Below the pieces are notes generated by a model. That model saw only the letters and a list, made by a program, of their open reading frames with translations. It was not told where the DNA came from and made no database searches. From Thermoplasmata archaeon (lineage in GTDB: Archaea > Thermoplasmatota > Thermoplasmata > Thermoplasmatales > Thermoplasmataceae): a stretch of DNA of 7,332 nucleotides. The stretch lies in the NCBI GenBank assembly GCA_021797025.1, contig JAKAAK010000159.1, positions 1 to 7,332 of the forward strand, read 5' to 3'. A program made the position numbers and the translations under genes. Below, one piece after another: positions 1 through 6,319 of the stretch (position 1 is its first letter; each line of letters opens with the position of its first letter).

Positions 1-1039
1 AATAAATACATACCAAATATCCTATCAAAGCCTGATAAAAGCCATCAATGTCGCCTACGGGTACAAGTATACCGGTAACATTATTCTCTATTATACTCTT
101 CGGCCCTGAAATATCTGATGAAATTACTGGTAAACCACAAAGTTGAGCCTCCAACGAAACAATATGGAAGTTTTCCACCTTGCTAGGCGATATTAATAGG
201 GATGACATTTGGTATGTATTTATTTTTGCATTCTCCTTTTCAGTTTTTATAAGAGTAACATTTTTAAATTGGGAACAAAGCGATTGAGCATCTTTCATAA
301 GCGGCCCTCCAACAGTGCCTATAATAAATTCTATATTTTTATAAATTGTTTCCTCTTCAAATTTTTTAACTATCTTAGTGAAATCAAAAAATCCTTTGTC
401 ATATGTCAGTTCCCCAAAATATAAAACAGTAAATTTATTTGGCAAATTATGAAACTCTACAACATTAAATGGTCTGCAATCTAAAGGAGGTGGTTGCAAA
501 TACACAGTAAATTTTTTTGGTAAAAGTTGCGTTAACCACTTCTCTTGTGTAGGATTAATACCATAAAAGGCTACATTAGTTTTACTGTAAAACAAAGAAA
601 TAATTTTAAAAACAACCCTTTTCATTTTAATCTTAAATTTATTGTACCTGGAACCTAATTTTTCGTGTTCTGGTCCATATACGTGCGAACCCATAATAAC
701 CCGATAACGGTTAAAAGGAATAAATGGAAAGACGTTAAATGTGCTTACTATTATCAAATCGGGTTTTAATAATTTTAGTTCTCTCCGAGAAACAAAATAT
801 ATCAAAAAATGTTTCATTCCCATTGCCTTAACACAAAACTTAATATCATTATTGAACTGTATTTGTGATTCCCCTTCAGGCCTCTCAAACTTTTTAGGCG
901 ATGCGTAAATAACTTCAAAACCATTCATTGCTAAATAATTTGCATATTCCATTAAAATTCTTTGTGTGCCTTTCCACTCGGATAGGGGAGCATCATGTAG
1001 TATTAATATCCTCTTTTTAAGTATTACACTTTTATTCAT
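1..1039 (-). CDS. GT4-type glycosyltransferase, 3' end cut by window edge
   Basis: An open frame reads from ATG (1037-1039) to the left edge without a stop, giving 346 residues. It resembles retaining GT-B glycosyltransferases of family GT4, which move a sugar from a nucleotide donor to a lipid-linked or glycan acceptor on the cytosolic membrane face. The N-terminal Rossmann half starts with a hydrophobic strand (about residues 10-15, RILILHDAP). A second strand begins near residue 203 (FTVLYFGEL), followed by YDKGFFDF, the usual start of the donor-binding half. The E-x7-E signature is present (E289 and E297, in SKVENFHIVSLEAQLCGLPV) and is followed by G-P-K-S-I-I-E near 312-318. No signal peptide or membrane segment is evident. 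Only the last C-terminal helices should be missing, given a family length of about 350-400. The acceptor and sugar cannot be told from sequence. It is transcribed away from the sulfur/glycan genes at 2888-6311, from which an IS block now separates it. Confidence 0.86.
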   Translation of the reverse strand, partial: MNKSVILKKRILILHDAPLSEWKGTQRILMEYANYLAMNGFEVIYASPKKFERPEGESQIQFNNDIKFCVKAMGMKHFLIYFVSRRELKLLKPDLIIVSTFNVFPFIPFNRYRVIMGSHVYGPEHEKLGSRYNKFKIKMKRVVFKIISLFYSKTNVAFYGINPTQEKWLTQLLPKKFTVYLQPPPLDCRPFNVVEFHNLPNKFTVLYFGELTYDKGFFDFTKIVKKFEEETIYKNIEFIIGTVGGPLMKDAQSLCSQFKNVTLIKTEKENAKINTYQMSSLLISPSKVENFHIVSLEAQLCGLPVISSDISGPKSIIENNVTGILVPVGDIDGFYQALIGYLVCIY

Positions 1040-1063
1040 AAATTAAAAGTATATTGAAATTCA

Positions 1064-1071
1064 CTATTAAA
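1064..1071 (-). promoter_or_regulatory. Probable TATA box for the left glycosyltransferase
   Basis: On the minus strand the octamer TTTAATAG is centred about 28 bases upstream of the ATG at 1039, with an A/T-rich stretch just before it. The distance fits an archaeal TATA box driving a leaderless or nearly leaderless mRNA. The whole region is AT-rich, so chance matches are common. The matching geometry at two other genes in this window is the main support. Confidence 0.4.
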
Positions 1072-1097
1072 TATTTATTATGATAATGTAATTATTT

Positions 1098-1223
1098 TAC
1101 TCCTATGAAAAACCTATACTTAACAATCTTTTATGCCTCCCCGGTATATTAAATTTGCTGAATCGCCATGTGTATTAGCATTGTTAGCAATTCTCTCCAT
1201 ATTCATTATTTTCTTCAATGATA
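1098..1223 (-). repeat. IS110-element 3' end, copy A of a direct repeat
   Basis: This stretch matches 7207-7332 in the same orientation: the first 73 bases (1098-1170) are identical and the full 126 bases differ at 8 positions by my count. Similarity stops abruptly at 1098/7207; the bases to the left differ in the two places, so this is probably the outer right end of the element. Only about 22 bases separate that end from the transposase stop codon. The match continues to the right until the window ends at the other copy, so the true repeat is probably longer. Confidence 0.9.
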
Positions 1224-1548
1224 GTTCTTCAAGCCTCCTGAAGTATAATTCATCACGATTGATTGTGTCCTTTCTTTCCTGGTCAACAAACCTTACATTG
1301 TTTTTTAACATTGTATAAACTGTTTCTGCTAATATCCTTGCTATGGCTATTATTGACCTCTTCTTTCCCAGCCTCCTTACTATGCTGAGATATTTGGATT
1401 TGAACTTCCTTGTAAACTTTATAAGTGAATGCACTGTTTCAACTAAAAAGAATCTCAATAATGATGGCCCATGCTTGGTTATATGTCCCTTTACCTTTTT
1501 AGTTCCTGATGAATATTCACTGGGTGTCAGTCCAGTGTATGAGGCAAA
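1120..1548 (-). pseudogene. IS110-family transposase, C-terminal fragment
   Basis: The minus-strand frame encodes about 142 residues of the C-terminal Tnp_20 (IS116/IS110/IS902) domain. It opens with FASYTGLTPSEYSSG, the conserved block that carries the Ser-Gly motif of IS110 transposases, followed by GHITKHGPSLLR and FLVETVHS. Then come a basic stretch and the closing IAIARILAETVYTMLKN helix. An in-frame TAA (1549-1551) lies immediately before this block, and the N-terminal RuvC-like DEDD domain (normally about 150-200 residues) is absent. The fragment therefore cannot be a working recombinase. The shorter open frame that could start at the TTG at 1456-1458 is internal to the domain, not a real start. 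The 3' end is complete (stop 1120-1122) and matches the partial copy at 7229-7332. The break next to the IS3 element suggests truncation by a later insertion or deletion. Confidence 0.9.
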
Positions 1549-1589
1549 TTAACGTTGGATAGTCATTCTTAAACAAAAATCTTTCCATT

Positions 1590-2645
1590 TCATGAGACAT
1601 TTATCCTCGGCCTCCTATAATAATTGTGTTTTCTTCTTTTATAGCTGTCCTTAAGATTCTTTATAAATCCTCTGTAATACTCCCTGAAGCTGCTGTCATT
1701 ATTCCATTTATCCAGGAACTGCAGTGGTGAATAGTAATCTAATGTAGAATGCAGCCTTATGTTGTTATAATCATAGAATGCTTTTTCTATTATTATTTTG
1801 CCATCACTGAAATTATTGATTTCATTGATCCATATGCAATCAGTTTTAATTGAATTATGAAAACTTTCAATATCTCCATTTTCTTCAGGCGTTTCCCTTT
1901 CTATGTATTCATGGTTAATTCCCATTGTTTTAAGATAGCTATTGAACTCCTTAGAGATATACTGCGGACCGTTATCTGTTCTCAATGTAATATTATCAGG
2001 TATAACACCATTAAATTTCCTTATTATTGAATCATCCATTGCATTTATAGCATCCCTGGCTGTGCATGATGTATTATAGTTATAGCCATACCATTCCTTG
2101 GAGAACACATCCTTTATGCACATTAAATAGGTCATTCCATTGTTTGTTGGAATATAAGTAATATCTGTTTCAATCAGCATCTCTGGCTTATCAGCCCTTA
2201 ACAGCTTCAGTTCCCTTCTGTTCTTATGGCTATGCACTGGAAGTGTCAGATTGTTGTTCTTCATTATTTTATAGACTGTCTTCTTAGCTATTCTTATGCC
2301 TGAATTCCTCAATAATGCCCAGATCCTGTTATAGCCATAGGTTATTCTTTCTCTGCATAGTTCTATTATTTTATTAATGATACTATTATCAATCCTTGCT
2401 GAAGATCTTCTATCTTCAATGTTTTCATGCTTCTTCCTGTAATAGTATGTTATTCTGTTGATTCCGGAATAATAGCATGCATTGCTTATTTTCATTCCAT
2501 TATTATACATCTCATCCACTGAACTCACCTTTTCCTCATCATATAATTTTTTTAATATTTCATTTGCTATGGTTATTTCACCTATTATTGATTTAAGATT
2601 TTCATTCTCTTTCATTAAAGACTTATCATGATCTTTACCTTCCAA
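1590..2645 (-). CDS. IS3-family transposase OrfB (DDE integrase-like)
   Basis: This 351-residue protein is the catalytic half of an IS3-family transposase. Residues about 1-75 are a charged helical N-terminal section, 85-135 correspond to the HTH_21-like region (YGYNRIWALLRNSGIRIAKK), and 150-310 form the RNase-H-like rve domain. The full acidic triad is visible: D161 (ETDITYI), D224 (RTDNGPQYIS) and E260 (ENGDIESFH). D224 and E260 are separated by 35 residues, the classical DD(35)E spacing, and the usual closing motif RLHSTLDYYSP lies at 297-307. Length is somewhat above the usual 270-300 because the start is placed upstream at a TTG (2643-2645); that codon is preceded by GGAGGT at 8-base spacing. 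In IS3 elements active transposase is normally an OrfA-OrfB frameshift fusion. OrfA is damaged here, so OrfB may be catalytically sound yet not mobile on its own. An internal ATG at codon 11 is an alternative start. Confidence 0.93.
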   Translation of the reverse strand: MEGKDHDKSLMKENENLKSIIGEITIANEILKKLYDEEKVSSVDEMYNNGMKISNACYYSGINRITYYYRKKHENIEDRRSSARIDNSIINKIIELCRERITYGYNRIWALLRNSGIRIAKKTVYKIMKNNNLTLPVHSHKNRRELKLLRADKPEMLIETDITYIPTNNGMTYLMCIKDVFSKEWYGYNYNTSCTARDAINAMDDSIIRKFNGVIPDNITLRTDNGPQYISKEFNSYLKTMGINHEYIERETPEENGDIESFHNSIKTDCIWINEINNFSDGKIIIEKAFYDYNNIRLHSTLDYYSPLQFLDKWNNDSSFREYYRGFIKNLKDSYKRRKHNYYRRPRINVS

Positions 2646-2731
2646 ACCTTTTTACCTCCCTCTAATAATTGCTCTTTCCATTTATAAAATAATGCTCCTG
2701 CTATTCCATGGTTTCTTCCTGATTCTGTATT
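2615..2731 (-). pseudogene. IS3-family OrfA, C-terminal remnant
   Basis: Just upstream of orfB and in a different frame, about 38 codons read the tail of an OrfA helix-turn-helix protein: RNHGIAGALFYKWKEQLLEGG is the recognition-helix block. The frame overlaps the start of orfB and stops at 2615-2617. An in-frame TAA lies immediately upstream at 2732-2734 and no start codon is evident, so roughly two thirds of a normal OrfA (about 90-100 residues) is missing or scrambled. The related debris at 6320-6757 preserves the same block (CREHGIAVSLFYKWKEQF), which supports the identification. OrfB lies in the -1 frame relative to OrfA. Confidence 0.65.
2654..2659 (-). promoter_or_regulatory. Shine-Dalgarno site for IS3 orfB (TTG start)
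   Basis: On the minus strand GGAGGT lies 8 bases before the TTG at 2643-2645 and supports that unusual start. It is the clearest ribosome-binding site in the window; the host-type genes at 1039, 2888 and 5172 have none. It is followed by a run of five A and a G at the OrfA/OrfB overlap, so it could also act as the stimulator of -1 frameshifting known from IS3 elements. Confidence 0.55.
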
Positions 2732-2857
2732 TTATTTTTCTGTAATATGACTTTATTCTAGGTTTATATTTTCTTATTATATTTTTACCGGGTATGTATA
2801 GGAAATATTTATGGGACAATATAAATTTTAAATTATCCATAGTCACTTATAGTAAAA

Positions 2858-2865
2858 TTTATATG
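2858..2865 (+). promoter_or_regulatory. TATA box of the cysD-like/sulfatase unit
   Basis: TTTATATG preceded by GTAAAA (a BRE-like purine/A run) is centred 26-27 bases upstream of the ATG at 2888. This is the spacing expected when transcription starts at or next to the start codon. It supports ATG 2888 over the in-frame TTG at 2870, which would lie inside the promoter. Bases 2735-2857 hold no gene that I can see, only AT-rich sequence with further weak TATA-like strings. Confidence 0.6.
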
Positions 2866-2887
2866 ATATTTGTATTATAGAGTTTGG

Positions 2888-3694
2888 ATGAAAAGGGAGG
2901 AAAAATATTTATCTTTGCAGGCAAAAGTGAGAATAGCTAAAACAGTAATAGAGGATTCAATTGATACTTTTAACAGACCTGCTGTTGTGTGGTCTGCTGG
3001 AAAAGATTCTACTGTGGTTTTGAATTTAGTTAGAGAAGTTTTTAAATCAAGAAATTTGAATATTCCTCCTGCAATATTGATTGATCACGGTCAACATTAT
3101 GATGAAACCTATGACATGGTAAATAAAATATCTGAAGAGTGGGGTTTTAAAGTAATATATGCTAGGAATGATGATTTTATTTCCAAAATTAAGGATAACA
3201 AAGTGTTAGTACAAGACCTTGACAGTGAGAACCAGAACGAGTTAAAAAAAATAAATTTTAACGATACAACAGGTTATATAGATTATTCACTTGATACGTT
3301 TGAAGGTAACCACCTGTTAAAAACAGTACCATTCAATGATGTCATAAGGAAATATAGATTTGATGCCTTATACACTGGTGTGAGATGGGATGAAAATGAG
3401 GCAAGAAGCGTAGAAACATTTATTTCGCCTCGATATGATCCAGATCATTTCAGAGTACAACCTATTATTTTATTAACTGAAAGAGACATCTGGAATTATA
3501 TGTTTGACAATAAATTACCCATACATCCATTGTATTATAAAGGTTATAGGTCAATAGATGGCAAATACGATTCCAAAAAGATAGACGACAGGCCAGCATG
3601 GGAACAGGACTTGGAAAATACTGAGGAAAGGGCCGGAAGGGCGCAGGATAAGGAAAATATGATGGAAAGGTTAAGGCATTTCGGATATATGTAG
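2888..3694 (+). CDS. CysD-like ATP-pyrophosphatase (PAPS reductase/adenylyltransferase family)
   Basis: This 268-residue protein belongs to the adenine-nucleotide alpha-hydrolase family that includes CysD (the small, catalytic subunit of ATP sulfurylase) and PAPS reductase. The pyrophosphate loop is SAGKDST (36-42). After it come DHGQHYDETYDM (66-77), TGVRWDENEARS (163-174), RVQPIILLTERDIWNYM (189-205) and the closing ERAGRAQDKENMMERLRHFGYM region (247-268). That last block closely follows the CysD ending (ER-x-GR-x-x-D ... ME-x-x-x-R-x-GY-[FM]). The protein contains no cysteine, so the catalytic Cys of PAPS reductases and the iron-sulfur cysteines of APS reductases are absent. The likely reaction is AMP transfer onto sulfate, or onto a related oxyanion or substrate, in the cytosol; this is inference from family. 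No CysN GTPase partner is in the window. Start ATG 2888 is chosen from the TATA spacing; an upstream TTG would add six residues. The stop is two bases before the sulfatase-like gene. Confidence 0.85.
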   Translation: MKREEKYLSLQAKVRIAKTVIEDSIDTFNRPAVVWSAGKDSTVVLNLVREVFKSRNLNIPPAILIDHGQHYDETYDMVNKISEEWGFKVIYARNDDFISKIKDNKVLVQDLDSENQNELKKINFNDTTGYIDYSLDTFEGNHLLKTVPFNDVIRKYRFDALYTGVRWDENEARSVETFISPRYDPDHFRVQPIILLTERDIWNYMFDNKLPIHPLYYKGYRSIDGKYDSKKIDDRPAWEQDLENTEERAGRAQDKENMMERLRHFGYM

Positions 3695-3696
3695 TT

Positions 3697-5088
3697 ATGA
3701 AAAAACCGAACATTATTTTGATTGTGGCGGATACAATGAGGAGGGACGCCGTTGGCGTTTATAATGACCAGATAAAAACTCCAAATCTTTTGAAGTTGGC
3801 AAAGGATTCTGTTATATATAATAATGCAATTTCTCCATCATCCTGGACCATTCCTTCACATGCGTCTTTATTTACCGGAAAATATGTGAATGAACACAGG
3901 TTCCATGAGGAAAAGTCTAATAAAAATTTAATGCTATTAAACCATAGTAGGTTTATCCAACTTAAAACAATAGCACAAAGGCTTTCTGAAAGAGAATATA
4001 CATCAATGGCACGCGTACAAAATGCCGCTATATCTGCTGATTTTGGCTTTGATCGAGGTTTTGAAAGTTATGAATTAGATACCGGCTTTCATGACTACAA
4101 AAATGTTCTTCAAAATTATTTTACAGATATAGAGATCAAATATATTTATGAACATGATACCTATAAATTACTTAAGTTGCTGTTAAAAGAAAAAAAATTC
4201 AGGCAAATTAAAGTATTAGCCAATGTATACCTAGACAGGCTAAAAACATATAGCACTTATTTAGATAACTATCTAAAATCAGTTATTGCTCAGAATGATG
4301 TTTTTAGTAATATAAGTATAAAAATTCCTTATTTTTCATTTTTTAATATTATGTATATGCACGAGCCGTATATAAAAAAAGAGTTAAAGGGATTTCTAAC
4401 TTTTTGCAGTTTGTTTGGTTTAGATATTTTAACTAATAAAGAAAAAAAAATGATTAGAGATGTTTATTATACAAGATCCAAATTGATTGATAATTTTGTC
4501 GGAAATATGCTGTCTTTCATTGAAAATAAAGACGACTATGATAATACAATGGTAATATTCACCAGCGATCATGGCCAATCGTTATTTGAGAATAAATATT
4601 ATGGTCATGGGCTATTTTTATATGATGAATTAATCCAGATACCTCTGATAATCAAATATCCTGGATATATAAGTTATAAAGGTTATTCCAATAGCCTGAT
4701 CTCTTTGTTAGACATAAATGATATTATAGAAAAGACCCTGAGTAATTCCCCCATTTTATACAGTAAAGGAAATGAGTTTGTTTTCTCAGAATCTTTTGGC
4801 TCTCCACACGATTTAGCATCATTTAAGCAAAGTAGGAAGTACAAAACTAAAATAAATAAAATGATAAGTAATGGTAGATTTGAACTCATTCAAAAGCAGT
4901 TTGATGTTAAGCGTAAGGCTGTATTGTATGATAACTATAAATTAGTTATGAATGAACTTGGCGAAACTGAAGAATTTACGTATAAAGGAAGTGTAATCAA
5001 TGTAGACGATAATAGAAGAACATTTAACTATATGCTGGATGGTCTAAAAATATTTACAGGAAATGAACAATACAATTTTCCAAAATAA
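3697..5088 (+). CDS. Sulfatase/alkaline-phosphatase superfamily enzyme with Thr nucleophile
   Basis: This 463-residue protein has the sulfatase fold. It begins directly with the first core strand, PNIILIVADTMRRDAVG (4-20), where D12 is the expected metal ligand, so it has no signal peptide and is probably cytosolic. The nucleophile loop is SSWTIPSHASLFTGKY (48-63). T51 stands where formylglycine sulfatases have Cys or Ser, and H55 replaces the Arg of the C/S-x-P-x-R signature. The second metal site is FTSDHGQSLFE (288-298; D291, H292) with GHG at 303-305, followed by YDELIQIPLIIKYP (309-322). A YMHEPY strand end lies at 220-225 and a C-terminal NYKLV strand at 413-417. A threonine nucleophile is typical of phospho-group transferases in this superfamily (LtaS/EptA-like), so hydrolysis or transfer of a sulfo- or phosphoryl group are both possible. 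Residues 135-290 hold a long lysine-rich insert. The gene follows the cysD-like gene by two bases (TAG-TT-ATG), implying one mRNA and coupled translation. Confidence 0.9.
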   Translation: MKKPNIILIVADTMRRDAVGVYNDQIKTPNLLKLAKDSVIYNNAISPSSWTIPSHASLFTGKYVNEHRFHEEKSNKNLMLLNHSRFIQLKTIAQRLSEREYTSMARVQNAAISADFGFDRGFESYELDTGFHDYKNVLQNYFTDIEIKYIYEHDTYKLLKLLLKEKKFRQIKVLANVYLDRLKTYSTYLDNYLKSVIAQNDVFSNISIKIPYFSFFNIMYMHEPYIKKELKGFLTFCSLFGLDILTNKEKKMIRDVYYTRSKLIDNFVGNMLSFIENKDDYDNTMVIFTSDHGQSLFENKYYGHGLFLYDELIQIPLIIKYPGYISYKGYSNSLISLLDINDIIEKTLSNSPILYSKGNEFVFSESFGSPHDLASFKQSRKYKTKINKMISNGRFELIQKQFDVKRKAVLYDNYKLVMNELGETEEFTYKGSVINVDDNRRTFNYMLDGLKIFTGNEQYNFPK

Positions 5089-5142
5089 GAGTAAGAAGCC
5101 TAGAACAAAATGACAGAAAAACATTAATCTTTTATCATTAGA

Positions 5143-5150
5143 TTTAAGTA
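5143..5150 (+). promoter_or_regulatory. Probable TATA box of the right glycosyltransferase
   Basis: TTTAAGTA is centred 25-26 bases before ATG 5172, again without a Shine-Dalgarno site. This suggests that the glycosyltransferase has its own leaderless transcript, even though it is only 83 bases downstream of the sulfatase-like gene and on the same strand. Read-through from 2858 remains possible because the gap shows no strong terminator, only a short T-rich run near 5128-5136. Confidence 0.5.
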
Positions 5151-5171
5151 AAAGTTTTCTATTTACTTTAA

Positions 5172-6311
5172 ATGGCATATAAAATAGCAATAGTGATACC
5201 GACAATTACAACTATTAGCGGGAATAGAACGGCTTTCCTTCTTGCAAAGGAATTGAATACTTATATGCCGTGTGTTTTAATATGCTATGAAATTGAAGAA
5301 AGCCAAATTAAAATTGTAGAAAATTTACTTTCACCTGTCCATCTTTTTTACAAAAAAAAATTAAAAAATGGGAAATATTCCATTGCAAAGGGGTTAAAAG
5401 ACCAATTTCTAAGAAAGCGTGATCGAGACTTGTCAAAATTTATTCTCCAAAAAGATCATTTTGATGTTGTTTTAATTATCTCAAACGAGGGTAAATATTT
5501 ATCATATTATTTAAAAAAGAAAAATTCAGAAATTATAACTGCAATATCCGTTATGGAATTGAACGACCACTTTTTATTTGTGCCATATCGCAACAAGAAA
5601 CACCTTGTAACCTATAGGCAAACCTTATTTTCGTTCTTTTACGGTGTATTAAGGTATTTCGAAAGAGAAAGATTCTTCTCCTTTGACTTAATATTTGCAA
5701 ACTCAACATGGACTGCCATACTGTTTCAGTATCTTTATAATATTAATGTAGTAGGCAACATAATAATGATAGATAACAGTTTATTCAAACCTGTTGAAAC
5801 TAGAAAATTTTTGGACAAATTTATAGCTGTACCCACAGTTAGCTTGGAAGGAGATATATTTGGGCAGCAAATTGTTACAAAACTAGTGAGCGATGGGATT
5901 CCGATAGTTTCATATGGTGGTTTTAAAATAGATAATATTCCATATGTGGGCTATTTAAATACCAATGATATGATTAAACTATTATCGGATGCTTATGGCA
6001 CGCTATTTCTTTTCGATTACGAAGCATTGGGATTGGTGCCGTTCGAATCATTAGCGTGTGGAACAAAGGTAGTAACGTATAATATACAGGGTCCCGCTTC
6101 TGAATTGAGAGATAATAACAACGTTTTTTTTTGTAACAATTATAGTGAAATTAAAAATGCGTGTTTGACTATCTTAAATGAAGATAAAGATAAAGATAGT
6201 ATAAAAAATTGTGTTAATTCTGTATCAAAATATTTCCCGGAAAATACCGCGAATAATATATTTAATGTTATAAATAATTATAAAAGTCAATGTAATAAAA
6301 ATAGATATTAA
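5172..6311 (+). CDS. GT-B glycosyltransferase (GT4-like)
   Basis: This is a complete 379-residue glycosyltransferase. The N-terminal Rossmann half begins with KIAIVIPTITTISGNRTAF (4-22), where the G-N-R-T turn takes the place of the usual glycine-rich acceptor loop. A short FDLIFANSTWTA segment (171-182) is the common 'emergence of a stem' before the linker. The donor-binding half carries PYVGYLNTNDMIKLLSDAY (257-275) and the E-x7-E signature DYEALGLVPFESLACGTKVV (E284, E292). GPASELRDNNNVFF (307-320) then matches the GP-x-E-x-I-x-d-g-x-x-G-x-L segment of GT4 enzymes. Length is normal for the family; no signal peptide or membrane span is seen, so it should act at the cytosolic membrane face. 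Residues 337-342 (EDKDKD) come from a short GATAAA tandem run. Sugar and acceptor cannot be deduced. It differs clearly from the glycosyltransferase at 1-1039. Context suggests that it builds the same glycan that the two upstream enzymes modify. Confidence 0.87.
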   Translation: MAYKIAIVIPTITTISGNRTAFLLAKELNTYMPCVLICYEIEESQIKIVENLLSPVHLFYKKKLKNGKYSIAKGLKDQFLRKRDRDLSKFILQKDHFDVVLIISNEGKYLSYYLKKKNSEIITAISVMELNDHFLFVPYRNKKHLVTYRQTLFSFFYGVLRYFERERFFSFDLIFANSTWTAILFQYLYNINVVGNIIMIDNSLFKPVETRKFLDKFIAVPTVSLEGDIFGQQIVTKLVSDGIPIVSYGGFKIDNIPYVGYLNTNDMIKLLSDAYGTLFLFDYEALGLVPFESLACGTKVVTYNIQGPASELRDNNNVFFCNNYSEIKNACLTILNEDKDKDSIKNCVNSVSKYFPENTANNIFNVINNYKSQCNKNRY

Positions 6312-6319
6312 AGAACTTT

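Larger units (their letters stand above)
1552..2740 (-). mobile_element. IS3-family element, partly decayed, boundaries uncertain
   Basis: The block holds an intact orfB and a remnant of orfA in the usual IS3 order and overlap, both on the minus strand. The left limit is set by the end of recognisable IS110 sequence at about 1550, the right limit by the loss of orfA-like coding near 2731. I could not identify terminal inverted repeats or a target duplication, so neither end is firm. A typical IS3 element is about 1.2-1.5 kb; this one appears short on the orfA side. Confidence 0.55.

Noticed and set aside
209..424. Plus-strand open frame of 71 residues
   Set aside because: Antisense to the clear glycosyltransferase coding at 1-1039; low-complexity, Phe/Lys-rich translation with no recognisable family.
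1133..1552. Plus-strand open frames (1133-1318, 1343-1552)
   Set aside because: They lie opposite the IS110 transposase fragment, whose minus-strand translation matches the family along its whole length.
2870..2887. Upstream TTG start for the cysD-like gene
   Set aside because: It would lie within 5 bases of the TATA box, giving no room for initiation, and adds six residues with no family similarity.
2888..3694. DndC-type DNA phosphorothioation enzyme
   Set aside because: Same fold family and P-loop, but there are no dnd/ssp neighbours, no cysteines, and the C-terminal block is CysD-like.
3465..3713. Minus-strand open frame over the cysD-like/sulfatase junction
   Set aside because: Antisense shadow of two genes with strong family motifs; its translation is not recognisable.
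4683..4889. Minus-strand open frame inside the sulfatase-like gene
   Set aside because: Antisense shadow; leucine-rich translation is the usual product of reading AT-rich coding DNA backwards.
6181..6198. GATAAA tandem run in the right glycosyltransferase as a phase-variation tract
   Set aside because: Only about two to three 6-base units; slippage would stay in frame and only change the count of Asp-Lys pairs.
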